Below are positions 52,409 to 60,757 of a DNA stretch of 64,000 nt, one piece after another. Below the pieces are notes generated by a model that was not told the DNA's origin, ran no database searches, and saw nothing but the letters and a program-made list of their open reading frames with translations. This DNA comes from Chloroflexota bacterium. GTDB taxonomy: Bacteria > Chloroflexota > Anaerolineae > UBA4142. How positions within the stretch are numbered: the first letter of the stretch is position 1; every line of letters begins with the position of its first letter. The stretch is from positions 1 through 64,000 of the forward strand of contig JAMCRS010000419.1 of the NCBI GenBank assembly GCA_023380675.1, in the 5' to 3' direction. The translations under genes and the position numbers were made by a program.

Positions 52409-54460
52409 TCATCGCCGCATATACAGCCGGTCTATCCCCTCCCGCCAGTCTTTTTCACCGGGTAGAAGGGGAGCAAGCGCCACCTCCAACTGGTCGATGG
52501 TTGCACTGGCGTCGAGGAAGATGCGTACGCCATTCCCCACAGGTGTGACGTGCGCGATGGGCACTAACTGGTCCGTCCCTCCGAGCTGCGCGACCAGGTC
52601 CGGACCCAGCCACACCTTTTCGGTGACGCCGCGCAAAAAGCGTCTGCACCAAAAGCGCGCCGTCGTACACTGCCCGCCGACGCCGCAGGCCACCTCGTAC
52701 GGCGTCATGTTCAGACCAGGATACGGGCCCCAATCCCAACGGCCAATCATAGCCTGCACAATGGCGCCAGTTTTCATTAGCTGATCCACGATATCGATCA
52801 TGCCATGTTCCGCAGATTTGTTGGCGGCATCACCCACTTTCTCCGGAACGTTAAAGAACCCAAGCTGCGGCGCCGGCTCCTCGCGGCTTTTCTGAAAGAA
52901 TATGGTGTCCACATCGAAGACAGCACGAGCCGCCCGCCCTTCGGCAGAGAAACTCACGCAGGTCTCAAGCGCCTCGCGCAGTGCCCTCCAATAAGCACTG
53001 TCTGCCACAGCTCGATGGTCAAGACGTTTTTTGTCGGGCATCAGATCCGGCCGTGAGCGCAGATGTGTGACGAGCGATTTGCCCGACTGATGGGTCATCT
53101 CAACCGCCCATGCCTGGAGAACGTCCGCGACCAGAGCAGCGGTGCGTACGCGGTCGCTGTCCATCGCAACGAGAGCGAAGAGCTGGACGGGATTGGCCAG
53201 CTTTTGGAACAGATCCGACTTCGGCGCTTCCCGAGAGCGCAGAGGGCGGCGCGGCGCGGGCAGTGCTCGAAGAGAAGCACGGTAAACCGTTTGTCCCCCG
53301 TCCCGGTTATTGTAGGGAATAAACCCCACAAAAATATCTCCATCGCCGGTCGTCTGTATGGACCCAAGGATCCGAGTGTGGATCTGAGTGAGGGCAAGCG
53401 CCATATAGGCTTTTTGCCAGTCGACCCCGCGCTGCATTTGCGCCATCCGGCCGTCCGCAATACCCTGGGGAAGCTTGAGCGCGTCGAAACGCGCGAGATA
53501 CCCGTTGGCTGCCTGGTCGCCGATCTTTCCTTGGACCGGCTCAAAGCCGACCAGGAGAGCGTCTTCGAGGCGGGTCGGCAATTGGACGTTGGCGCTGGTC
53601 AGCTTGAGGATTCCTTTTTCGAGAGCGCTTCCCCACGCGGTGACATCCAAGCCGGTTCCCTCAGCGCCGTCGTTTTGAACCATAATGCTCACATCGAAAA
53701 TGTCCCCGACGTACACCCGCTCAGGCACGCCATAGCCGGCGAGGCTCAATTTGGGGAGCCCCGTGGCTTTGATTTCGTACTCGCGCGGTTTCGACAGCCG
53801 AAACGTCAGCCGCGTAAAGCCCTCCGCTTCGCCCATGGACGAGATCTCGTTCGAATCCATGCCGAGGGCGTCCGCAGTGCCCCACAAAATATCATCTGCA
53901 AAAACAGGCTTGCTGTTCCAGATGGCGCGCAGTTTTTTCGGCTCTGTTCCATCGGTGAGCAGATCGCGCCACTTTTCGGCGCGTCCGCGAGTGCGGGCCT
54001 TGAGCTGGCTCCGGCTCAGCGTGCCCCAAACGGGGAGCCAATCGGGATCATACGTATAGCTGTCGTACGACTCGGGTGCATTGCAATAGTCGTCGAAGAC
54101 GGCTCCATCCTCATATAGGCGCAAATGGACGACATCGCTATCGAGCAGATTGATAAAGACCGCGGCTCCCTGGACAACGGCGGAGAGGCGCGGGGCGAGC
54201 TCGCGCAGGTTTTCCTGCTTGTCGATAACGGTCAGCCAGGGAGCCTTGCCAAGCGGGCCGACGAGGACCGTTCGGTCGGGATCGTGGTCCTCCTCCGTAG
54301 TCGTCTCGATGTATGGTCCCTCCAAGACGCGTTGACGTACGGCGGCAATGATCAAGGCTCGGGTCTCGGTCCTCGGCTTATCTCCAAGACGCACCTGCAC
54401 GGACGTCAAAAAGGTTCCCACGATCCCAACCTCCCGGTGAAGGTAATCGCCCGGTACCAC
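52409..54460 (-). CDS. Large protein of unknown function
   Basis: The frame gives 683 residues from a GTG at 54460, but no ribosome-binding site is seen and the frame is open a little further upstream, so the start is uncertain. Residues about 70-115 (APWLTVIDKQENLRELAPRL and DSDVVHLRLYEDGAVFDDYC) resemble an N-terminal region seen in proteins of unknown function from diverse bacteria. Residues about 235-290 look like an Ig-type beta domain (VYVGDIFDVSIMVQNDG). The remainder is mixed alpha/beta. No signal peptide or catalytic motif was recognised. It is convergent with the GNAT gene and divergent from the redox cluster. Confidence 0.65.
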   Translation of the reverse strand: MVPGDYLHREVGIVGTFLTSVQVRLGDKPRTETRALIIAAVRQRVLEGPYIETTTEEDHDPDRTVLVGPLGKAPWLTVIDKQENLRELAPRLSAVVQGAAVFINLLDSDVVHLRLYEDGAVFDDYCNAPESYDSYTYDPDWLPVWGTLSRSQLKARTRGRAEKWRDLLTDGTEPKKLRAIWNSKPVFADDILWGTADALGMDSNEISSMGEAEGFTRLTFRLSKPREYEIKATGLPKLSLAGYGVPERVYVGDIFDVSIMVQNDGAEGTGLDVTAWGSALEKGILKLTSANVQLPTRLEDALLVGFEPVQGKIGDQAANGYLARFDALKLPQGIADGRMAQMQRGVDWQKAYMALALTQIHTRILGSIQTTGDGDIFVGFIPYNNRDGGQTVYRASLRALPAPRRPLRSREAPKSDLFQKLANPVQLFALVAMDSDRVRTAALVADVLQAWAVEMTHQSGKSLVTHLRSRPDLMPDKKRLDHRAVADSAYWRALREALETCVSFSAEGRAARAVFDVDTIFFQKSREEPAPQLGFFNVPEKVGDAANKSAEHGMIDIVDQLMKTGAIVQAMIGRWDWGPYPGLNMTPYEVACGVGGQCTTARFWCRRFLRGVTEKVWLGPDLVAQLGGTDQLVPIAHVTPVGNGVRIFLDASATIDQLEVALAPLLPGEKDWREGIDRLYMRR

Positions 54461-54518
54461 TTTAAGACTCGTCCAACGCCAAATCCGATCTGGGGTTCGG
54501 AGATTCTATGAGACCAAT

Positions 54519-54558
54519 TACACCATTTTAGCGAAATGGTTGTACCGCGAATGCGGTA
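54519..54558 (+). promoter_or_regulatory. Paired operator-like palindromes, redox unit A
   Basis: TACACCATTTTAGCGA (54519-54534, poor) and TACCGCGAATGCGGTA (54543-54558, perfect 16-base palindrome) are 24 bases apart. The same spacing of related 16-mers is found at 59000-59039. Confidence 0.5.
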
Positions 54559-54561
54559 AGA

Positions 54562-54585
54562 GACCGCGCGAAACGCGGTCTTTTT
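54562..54585 (+). terminator. GACCGCG hairpin with T-run, redox unit A
   Basis: GACCGCG (54562-54568) pairs with CGCGGTC (54574-54580), followed by TTTTT. It lies between divergent genes and so does not end an upstream gene on this strand; it may instead be a leader terminator of the rightward unit. The same hairpin is found at 59042-59063 and, slightly altered, at 61358-61380. Confidence 0.65.
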
Positions 54586-54683
54586 GTATGAATCAGGGAT
54601 TCGTGTTTCTGCGGATGACGTCCTCCCTGAATAGGGGTATTCTGAACATGGCGCACGGTCAAATCTTGCGAGGAGGTTTCTGG

Positions 54684-55154
54684 ATGGAGACGAAATTAGC
54701 AGGAGCTCCTATTCCTGCCTACCGGCGGCCCTCCTGGGCCATGCTGCACTTGGTCGATCCACTCACGCGCTTGTTGGTAGGAAGGCTGGGCATGGACGAC
54801 CATAATGGGACCCGGGTGCTTGAGATCAAGGGTCGGAAAAGCGGCGTCTGGCGGGCCACCCCGGTGAGGGTGCTGGAGCTGGAAGGACAGCGCTATTTGG
54901 TCGCCATGAGCGGTGAAACCCACTGGGTCAGAAACCTACGAGCCCAAGGCGTCGGGCGGTTGCGGCTCGGCGGGCAGGTCGTCAACTTTCGAGCGACGGA
55001 ACTCGACGACGGACAGAAGCTTCCTGTCCTGCGGGGCTACTTTAGGCGTTGGTGGTCCCTGGTGGCCCCGATGACCACGGTCACGTCTCCGGACGCGCCC
55101 GATGAGGTGTTCGCAAAGGCTGCCTCGCTGCATCCCGTATTTGTACTCAAGTAG
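54684..55154 (+). CDS. Deazaflavin (F420)-type nitroreductase family protein
   Basis: The ATG at 54684 follows AGGAGG at a good distance and gives 156 residues; the frame above it is non-coding. The protein has the split-barrel flavin fold of the deazaflavin-dependent nitroreductase family, seen as VLEIKGRKSGVWRATPVRVLE and YLVAMSGETHWVRNLRA. Members use reduced F420 (or a flavin) to reduce quinones and nitro compounds. F420 biosynthesis genes are not in the window. It opens a plus-strand unit with a membrane protein and a flavodoxin. Confidence 0.85.
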   Translation: METKLAGAPIPAYRRPSWAMLHLVDPLTRLLVGRLGMDDHNGTRVLEIKGRKSGVWRATPVRVLELEGQRYLVAMSGETHWVRNLRAQGVGRLRLGGQVVNFRATELDDGQKLPVLRGYFRRWWSLVAPMTTVTSPDAPDEVFAKAASLHPVFVLK

Positions 55155-55260
55155 GGGGCGGCGTCGGACAAATGCGTCGCTCTGAGCTGCCGCACGGGTC
55201 CAGTGACATTTCGTGCCTGATGGCAAATGGCGTGCGTCGGACAGAATTAGGAGCAACGAA

Positions 55261-56007
55261 ATGATAAATCAAGTTACGGATGCGGAACCCACGGACTCGC
55301 GCTGGAGCTCGCTTTACACGATTGGCGGCGCGGCAGCGCTCTTCGGAGTGGCCATGATCCCGGTCCAGCTTTTCGTTTTTATCGCGTGGCCGCCGCCGGA
55401 CACCGCTCTCGGCTGGTTCGCCCTGTTTCAGAGCAACAAGCTGGCAGGGCTCCTCGCTTTTGAAGGCTTGTTTGTGGTGAATGCGGTTTTTGGCATCGCC
55501 ACAACCCTCGCCCTCTACGTGGCCCTGAGGCGCTTCAATGAATCGTGGATGGTCATTGCTTTGGTCCTTGGGCTGGTGGAGGCTGTGGCTTTTATCGCGG
55601 CGCGGCCGGCCATGGAAATGCTCTTTCTGAGCGATCAATATGCGGCAGCCACGACAGAGGCACAGAAAGCGCTGCTTCTCGCCGCCGGTGAGGCGCAATG
55701 GGCTACCTTCCATGGCACCGCTTTCCACGTCGGCTACAACATCTTTAGCATCTATTTTCTGATCGTCCCGCTGGTGATGCTCCGGAGCAATGTCTTTGGC
55801 AAAGTCACGGTTTTCACCGGAATCCTGGCTGCGCTGTTCAACTGGGGGCTTTACGTACCACGGCTCGGTCTCTACCTCTCGATACTTTCGGTCTTTCCCC
55901 TGGCGCTCTGGGATATCCTCGTGGCCCGCAAGCTCTTCCAGCTTGGGCAGGGCAAAGTGTCCCCACTGGAGGGGCTGCCGCAAATACGGCTAGAGCGCGC
56001 CAATTGA
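55261..56007 (+). CDS. DUF4386-like multi-spanning membrane protein, copy 1
   Basis: The ATG at 55261 follows AGGAGCAACGAA, a site repeated almost exactly before the flavodoxin gene, and gives 248 residues. It has about seven membrane segments, with an opening YTIGGAAALFGVAMIPVQLF and the segments ALYVALRRFNESWMVIALVL and LVMLRSNVFGKVTVFTGILA. The layout resembles the DUF4386 family, whose function is unknown. A paralogue lies at 60030 and a fragment of a third at 52258-52327. In both complete cases a flavodoxin gene follows directly. Confidence 0.75.
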   Translation: MINQVTDAEPTDSRWSSLYTIGGAAALFGVAMIPVQLFVFIAWPPPDTALGWFALFQSNKLAGLLAFEGLFVVNAVFGIATTLALYVALRRFNESWMVIALVLGLVEAVAFIAARPAMEMLFLSDQYAAATTEAQKALLLAAGEAQWATFHGTAFHVGYNIFSIYFLIVPLVMLRSNVFGKVTVFTGILAALFNWGLYVPRLGLYLSILSVFPLALWDILVARKLFQLGQGKVSPLEGLPQIRLERAN

Positions 56008-56023
56008 TTTAGGAGCAACCACG

Positions 56024-56542
56024 ATGTCAGGTAAAATCCTTGTGACCTATGCCAGCCAGGCCGGTTCCACCGCCGGTGTGGCAGACGCGATCGGCAAAAC
56101 GTTGGCCGACAGCGGGATGTCCGTAGACGTACGACCCATGAAACAAGTACAAGACCTCACTCCATACGGCGCCGTAGTCGCCGGGAGCGCCATTCATGGG
56201 GGGCAGTGGATGCCTGAGGCCATGCAGTTCGTGCGGACGCATCAGGCGACCCTCGTCCAAAAACCCTTCGCCGCATTCTTGGTCTGTATGACGCTCGCCA
56301 TGCCGAAGAGCCAATACCGCGAGCACGTGGCGACATGGCTGGAGCCGGTGCGCGCATTGGTGAGGCCCGTCAGCGAGGGCCTCTTTGCCGGCGCGCTGGA
56401 CTGCAAGACCATTCCATCCTTTGGCGATCGGCTCAAGTTCCGACTGAGCGTGATGATGGGCGTCTGGTCGGAAGGGGATCACAGGGATTGGAATGCCATC
56501 CGGGCCTGGGCCAACAGCCTCCGCCTGCTGCTGCTCCAGTAG
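56024..56542 (+). CDS. Flavodoxin-domain protein, HemG-like, copy 1
   Basis: The 172-residue protein opens ILVTYASQAGSTAGVADAIG, the phosphate-binding loop of flavodoxins (T/S-x-x-G-S/T). AVVAGSAIHGGQWMPEAMQF (FMN ring loop) follows later. The length and the C-terminal DHRDWNAIRAWANSL resemble HemG-type protoporphyrinogen oxidases and related menaquinone-linked flavodoxins. It carries one electron-transfer FMN in the cytoplasm. It starts 17 bases after the membrane protein gene. Two relatives lie at 59194 and 60758. Partner redox protein unknown. Confidence 0.85.
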   Translation: MSGKILVTYASQAGSTAGVADAIGKTLADSGMSVDVRPMKQVQDLTPYGAVVAGSAIHGGQWMPEAMQFVRTHQATLVQKPFAAFLVCMTLAMPKSQYREHVATWLEPVRALVRPVSEGLFAGALDCKTIPSFGDRLKFRLSVMMGVWSEGDHRDWNAIRAWANSLRLLLLQ

Positions 56543-56559
56543 TTGCCCGAAGCTGCATA

Positions 56560-57555
56560 CTACTCCGGGCCCGGCAAGCCCTTCCCGTGGGCGCCGATGA
56601 TTCGATCCATCATCCGGTCGGTCTGCTCGTCCGCCTTCCGGCGAGCCGGGTCGGCGTCGAACCACGCGAGGATTTCTTTCGCTCCCTGAGAGAATGGAAT
56701 CGTCGCAACGTACTCCGGCACGATTCGCTTGATCTTGGTATTGTCGAAGATCATGCTGTGTGCCTTATCCCCGAGCAGGCCTGCTCCCCATTCCGGGTCA
56801 AACGCGGCGATCCAGTCCGAGGGGATGTGCACGACGCGCGCCGGCGCGCCGGCAGCACGAGCGACGATCTCGTAGATCTGGTTCCATGTCAAGAGTTCGT
56901 CGGACGTAATATGGAACGCTTCCCCGATGGCGTGGACATTACCCAATAGGCCCAGAAAACCCTTCGCGAAATCGCGGTGGTGAGTCAGCGTCCACAGCGA
57001 CGTCCCGTCGCCGTGCACAATCACGGGCTTGCCCTTCCGCATCCGGTCCACCACGGTATAGCCGCCCTCGAAAGGCAACAGGGTCTCGTCGTACGTGTGC
57101 GAGGGGCGGACAATGGTCACGGGAAACTTGTCGTTTCGGTAGGCTTGCATCAGCCGTTCTTCACAAGCGATCTTGGCCCGCGAATATTCCCAATAGGGAT
57201 TATCGAGCGGAGTAGACTCGGTGACGGGGAGGCTCGCCGGGGGTGTTTGGTAGGCCGAGGCCGAACTGATATAGATATACTGGCCGATGCGGTCTCGGAA
57301 CAACGCGAGGTCTCTCTCCACGTCACCGGGCGTAAAACCGATCCAGTCGACGGCGACGTCGAAATCGAGCCCGCTCAAGGCGGCTCTAGCCGCCTCCGGA
57401 TCGCGGATATCTCCCCGTAAGGGCCGCGCGCCCTCGGGCACGCGTCTCTGCGATCGGCCGCGGTTGAACAGATACAGCTCCATTCCGCGAGTGACGGCGA
57501 GCCGAGCGCAAGCGGAGCTGATCACCCCGGTACCCCCGATAAAGAGGACTCGCAT
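56560..57555 (-). CDS. NAD-dependent epimerase/dehydratase family protein
   Basis: The ATG at 57555 follows GGAGGAGG and gives 331 residues; the longer frame above is spurious. It is an extended short-chain dehydrogenase with the loop VLFIGGTGVISSACARLA. The sequence YISSASAYQTPP carries the catalytic Ser, and YSRAKIACEE contains Y-x-x-x-K. Members act on nucleotide sugars or flavonoid-type substrates. It converges on the flavodoxin gene, ending 18 bases from its stop, and is read on the opposite strand from the rest of the redox cluster. Confidence 0.85.
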   Translation of the reverse strand: MRVLFIGGTGVISSACARLAVTRGMELYLFNRGRSQRRVPEGARPLRGDIRDPEAARAALSGLDFDVAVDWIGFTPGDVERDLALFRDRIGQYIYISSASAYQTPPASLPVTESTPLDNPYWEYSRAKIACEERLMQAYRNDKFPVTIVRPSHTYDETLLPFEGGYTVVDRMRKGKPVIVHGDGTSLWTLTHHRDFAKGFLGLLGNVHAIGEAFHITSDELLTWNQIYEIVARAAGAPARVVHIPSDWIAAFDPEWGAGLLGDKAHSMIFDNTKIKRIVPEYVATIPFSQGAKEILAWFDADPARRKADEQTDRMMDRIIGAHGKGLPGPE

Positions 57556-57749
57556 ACTTGCCTCCTCCGATATCCGTTTCGGGCGGGTGTTGCAGGCCCC
57601 AGGACCCCACCCGTCCTCTGCATTGTATTGCGGAGCCGCTGGGGTGTCAATCGAAACGCGTGCATGGTTTTTTGCCGGCATACGATACGCCGCTCGCTAG
57701 ACGCTGTTCACAAGCAGGGCTGTTGCTGGATCTCTCGGCAAGGCCTGTC
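57556..57749. other. Short gap upstream of the SDR gene
   Basis: No gene is supported. It holds the SDR ribosome-binding site and its presumed promoter. Confidence 0.4.
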
Positions 57750-57966
57750 GTCACTGCGAGGAGGTCGCAGACACCGCGGGTCGCTAGACCCCCGCAGGGG
57801 TCGCGGGGTCTAGCGACCCGCGGGATCATCGATCCCGCGGGGTTTGCGGGACCACAGCGAGGCGGGCGCAGTCTCCAATGTGTCGGTGAGATTGCGCCCG
57901 TTGAGTCCCACGGGCGGCCGCCCCGCGCCCTGGGCGGGGTCGGCCAAAAATCGGCCTCGCGATGAC
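57750..57966 (+). repeat. MITE-like element with terminal inverted repeats (copy 3)
   Basis: It begins GTCACTGCGAG and ends CTCGCGATGAC, 217 bases. The interior holds large inverted arms around GGGGTCTAGCGACCC and the core GATTGCGCCCGTTGAGTCCC shared with copy 2 at 38560-38746. It sits between divergent genes. Confidence 0.8.
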
Positions 57967-58114
57967 AGACGAAGGCGGCTTTGCAAGAGCCCCGAGCGGA
58001 CGGCCTTGACCGGTGGCATGCACATCGAGTATGATAAAGGAGGTGATGATCTTCTGAGATTGCAACTCGAAGCAAGCAGCCTTCCTCGAACCTACTTTCC
58101 ATTGGAGGATCGCA

Positions 58115-58984
58115 ATGACCGTTCCCAAGCTACCGTTTGGACGACTGGGCCATCAGAGCACGCGCACGCTGTTCGGAGCCGCCGCCCTGAGCCATGTTTC
58201 GCAGGATGAGGCCGATCGTGCGCTGGACGTGTTGCTCGAGTACGGCGTGAACCACATCGACGTGGCGGCGAGCTACGGCGATGCCGAGCTGCGTATCGCG
58301 CCCTGGCTGAGGCGTTACCCGAATCGGTTTTTTGTCGCGACCAAGACCGGGCAGCGGACGGCTCAGGGCGGAAGAGAGGAGCTGCACCGCTCGCTCGAGC
58401 GCCTGGGGATCGACCACGTGGACTTGTGGCAATTGCACAATCTCGCAGATCCGATCGAGTGGGACACGGCACTCAGCCCCGGCGGCGTTATCGAGGCGGC
58501 GGTGGAGGCCAAAGAACAAGGGCTTGTGAAAGGTATCGGCGTCACCGGGCACGGCTTGCAGATTGCGGCCACTCACCGCCGCAGCCTGGAACGCTTTGAT
58601 TTCGATTCGGTCCTGCTGCCCTATAACGCGATCACGATGCAGAACGAGTACTATGCGGCAAACTTTGACGCCTTGTACGCAAACTGCCAGGCGCGTAACA
58701 TCGCCGTGCAGACGATCAAGTCCATCGCCTACCAGCCGTGGTGGGGAAAGCCGCACACCCGGGCCACGTGGTACAAGCCGCTCGAGGAGAAACCAGATAT
58801 CGATAGGGCGGTTTGGTGGGTGCTATCCAAGCCTGGTATCTTTCTGAATACCGTGGGGGATATCGGCTTGCTCCCCAAGGTCCTGGACGCGGCGAGCCGG
58901 TTTGACGAGCAGGCCCAGAGCGCGCAGCAGACGAGCATGGGAGAGCACCTACCCAAGCTGGACACGGTTCCGTTGTTTGTCTAG
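58115..58984 (+). CDS. Aldo/keto reductase family protein
   Basis: The 289-residue protein starts at an ATG behind GGAGG. It has the TIM-barrel pattern [40 protein letters not shown] (with the active-site Asp and Tyr) and FVATKTGQR (with the Lys). [10 protein letters not shown] carries the usual catalytic His position. It should reduce carbonyls with NADPH. It lies between the SDR gene and the second flavodoxin unit, and its stop is only 16 bases before a conserved upstream element. Confidence 0.88.
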   Translation: MTVPKLPFGRLGHQSTRTLFGAAALSHVSQDEADRALDVLLEYGVNHIDVAASYGDAELRIAPWLRRYPNRFFVATKTGQRTAQGGREELHRSLERLGIDHVDLWQLHNLADPIEWDTALSPGGVIEAAVEAKEQGLVKGIGVTGHGLQIAATHRRSLERFDFDSVLLPYNAITMQNEYYAANFDALYANCQARNIAVQTIKSIAYQPWWGKPHTRATWYKPLEEKPDIDRAVWWVLSKPGIFLNTVGDIGLLPKVLDAASRFDEQAQSAQQTSMGEHLPKLDTVPLFV

Positions 58985-58999
58985 ACGGCAAGCTTTTTC

Positions 59000-59039
59000 T
59001 ACGTCATTTTAGGTAGACGATCCTACCTCAATTGTGGTA
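59000..59039 (+). promoter_or_regulatory. Paired operator-like palindromes, redox unit B
   Basis: TACGTCATTTTAGGTA (59000-59015) and TACCTCAATTGTGGTA (59024-59039) are 24 bases apart. Both fit TAC(C/G)-N8-GGTA. They lie 16 bases after the aldo/keto reductase stop and about 155 bases before the Tat-type flavodoxin start. Confidence 0.55.
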
Positions 59040-59041
59040 AG

Positions 59042-59065
59042 AGACCGCGCTTGGCGCGGTCTCTT
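59042..59065 (+). terminator. GACCGCG hairpin with T-run, redox unit B
   Basis: AGACCGCG and CGCGGTCT pair across a short loop, followed by CTTTG. It could end the aldo/keto reductase transcript or act in the leader of the next unit. Confidence 0.6.
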
Positions 59066-59193
59066 TGTATGATTCGGGATTCGTAGTTTTACGGATGACA
59101 TCTTGCCCGAATCGTGGCATTCTAATGCAAGTCTCGGGTGATTCAAATGGACCGAATGCGCGGTTTGTCGATAAGATGAAAAGGGAGAGTGAA

Positions 59194-59838
59194 ATGTCTG
59201 CCCAGTCCAACTCGCGGCGCCGCTTTCTCAAAACAGGCTGCCTCGCCGCTGGAGCCGTCGGCCTCACAGTCTGCGGAGCCAGCCTCGTCGCCCTTGCCCC
59301 TGACCCGTCCCCGGTCGCTCTGCCATCCCTGTCCTATGGAAGAGGAACCATGAACAACCGCATTCTCGTCGCTTATGCCACCTATGCCGGATCGACGGCG
59401 GAAGTCGCCGCCGAAATCGGCAAGATGCTGGGGCAGCGCGGCTTTTCCGTCGACGTCAAACCCATTAAGGAAAAACCGTCCCTCGACGGCTATACAGCGG
59501 TCTTGGTGGGCAGCGCCGTGCAACGTGGCAAGTGGCTGCCCGAGGCGGTCGACTTTGTCAAGACGAATCAAGGGGCGCTCAATCGCGTGCCGGTGGCGCT
59601 CTTTTGCGTACACATCACCAATACGGGGAACGACGAAAAGAGCAGGCAAACTCGCCTGACCTTTCTGAACGAGGTCCGGCCGCTCGTCCCGCGCGCGAGC
59701 GAGGTCTTTTTCCCTGGTCGGTTTGACCGGCGCGGTGCCGCCCTCCTCATGCCTGGCTTCGTGGCCCGCTTCGTGCCGACGTTTGATTTGCGGGACTGGA
59801 CAAAGATCCGTGCTTGGGCGCAAGCGGTCTTTGCCTAG
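59194..59838 (+). CDS. Flavodoxin with Tat-type signal, possible dual start
   Basis: The ATG at 59194 follows AGGGAGAG and gives 214 residues. The N-terminus SRRRFLKTGCLAAGA is a twin-arginine signal, so the protein should be exported folded with its FMN. The flavodoxin domain begins at ILVAYATYAGSTAEVAAEIG and includes VLVGSAVQRGKWLPEAV. A second ATG at 59350, behind its own GGAAGAGGA, would make a 162-residue cytoplasmic flavodoxin that starts exactly like the two paralogues. Export of a flavodoxin is unusual and suggests electron transfer outside the membrane. Confidence 0.82.
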   Translation: MSAQSNSRRRFLKTGCLAAGAVGLTVCGASLVALAPDPSPVALPSLSYGRGTMNNRILVAYATYAGSTAEVAAEIGKMLGQRGFSVDVKPIKEKPSLDGYTAVLVGSAVQRGKWLPEAVDFVKTNQGALNRVPVALFCVHITNTGNDEKSRQTRLTFLNEVRPLVPRASEVFFPGRFDRRGAALLMPGFVARFVPTFDLRDWTKIRAWAQAVFA

Positions 59839-59866
59839 TGTTGCGACAGAAAAATCTTGCGTGGTT

Positions 59867-59977
59867 GTCATTGCGAGCGAAGCGTCCCGTGGCACTCAAC
59901 GGGCGCAATCCCCAAGTTACGAGGAGATTGCTTCGAGTTCGCCTATTGAAACCCAAAGCGCGAAGTCTCGCAATGAC
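59867..59977 (+). repeat. MITE-like element with 11-base terminal inverted repeats (copy 4)
   Basis: It begins GTCATTGCGAG and ends CTCGCAATGAC, an exact inverse, 111 bases. It carries the reverse of the GATTGCGCCCGTTGAGT core of copies 2 and 3. It lies between the Tat-type flavodoxin and the second membrane protein gene. Confidence 0.8.
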
Positions 59978-60029
59978 ACATGGACGAACCCTCGAAATGA
60001 CAAATGCCATGAATTGGGGAGAGGATAAA

Positions 60030-60707
60030 GTGTCGACGCTGAAATTGAACCCAACCACCGAGCTGGAAACTGTCGGCTTAGGGTCGCAGAATCTTTACAG
60101 GATCGCCGGAGCGGCTGCCTTGATGGCAGGTGCCTTGTTTCTGGTCGCACTCGTCGATCTCGTCATCGCGGGGGTTACATCCGCCGGCTGGCTCTCGCTC
60201 CTTCAGAATAATTGGCTCGTCGTGCTCTTTCAACTGAATGCCGGCTTGAACGCCGTTCAGTATGATCTCTTGAATCAACTCAATCTTCTGGATATGGCCA
60301 TCCTCGCGCTCACAGCCACGATGTATCTCGGCCTCTATGCGGCTCTCCGCAGAACCAGTAGAATTGGGGCCATCATTGCCGCGCTCCAACCATTCCTGGG
60401 CCTGGTGCTCTTTATCGCGACCAAGTCAGCCGGCCGCAGCGGAGTCATGGGAGCGGCGCTCGTCATCTCGCTCGTCATGCTGCGGAGCCATATCTTTGGC
60501 AAAGCCATCGCATCTTTGGGAATTCTGGCCAGCCTGCTCCTGCTGGTTCGCGATTTCGGGACTACCCCTGACTCTCCCTCAAACCTCCTGGCCATCTCCA
60601 TAAGCATCGGGTATGTGCTTCTGGCGACCTGGTTCTTCCTAATTGGCGCAAGGCTGCTACATTTGGAGCAAAGCGTATCTCGAGTGAGAGCCCTTGCGAG
60701 CGAGTGA
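60030..60707 (+). CDS. DUF4386-like multi-spanning membrane protein, copy 2
   Basis: I chose the GTG at 60030, behind GGGGAGAGG, giving 225 residues; an in-frame ATG at 60009 would place that site inside the gene. About seven membrane segments are seen, with the opening LYRIAGAAALMAGALFLVAL. The internal LVMLRSHIFGKAIASLGILA matches LVMLRSNVFGKVTVFTGILA of copy 1. It is shorter than copy 1 in one extracytoplasmic loop. A flavodoxin gene follows 50 bases later, repeating the gene order at 55.3-56.5 kb. Function unknown. Confidence 0.75.
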   Translation: MSTLKLNPTTELETVGLGSQNLYRIAGAAALMAGALFLVALVDLVIAGVTSAGWLSLLQNNWLVVLFQLNAGLNAVQYDLLNQLNLLDMAILALTATMYLGLYAALRRTSRIGAIIAALQPFLGLVLFIATKSAGRSGVMGAALVISLVMLRSHIFGKAIASLGILASLLLLVRDFGTTPDSPSNLLAISISIGYVLLATWFFLIGARLLHLEQSVSRVRALASE

Positions 60708-60757
60708 CCTGAACAGCAAGCTGGAGCAAGGGAGCATCGATACGAAAGGAGACACCT

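Noticed and set aside
53063..54118. Long plus-strand open frame of 351 codons opposite the 683-residue gene
   Set aside because: The opposite frame has better protein character (hydrophobic pattern, Ig-like block), although its own function is unknown.
58018..58075. Small frame MHIEYDKGGDDLL resembling the start of a DUF2283 protein
   Set aside because: The resemblance covers about ten residues and the rest is unlike the family; it contains an SD-like stretch but no supported gene.
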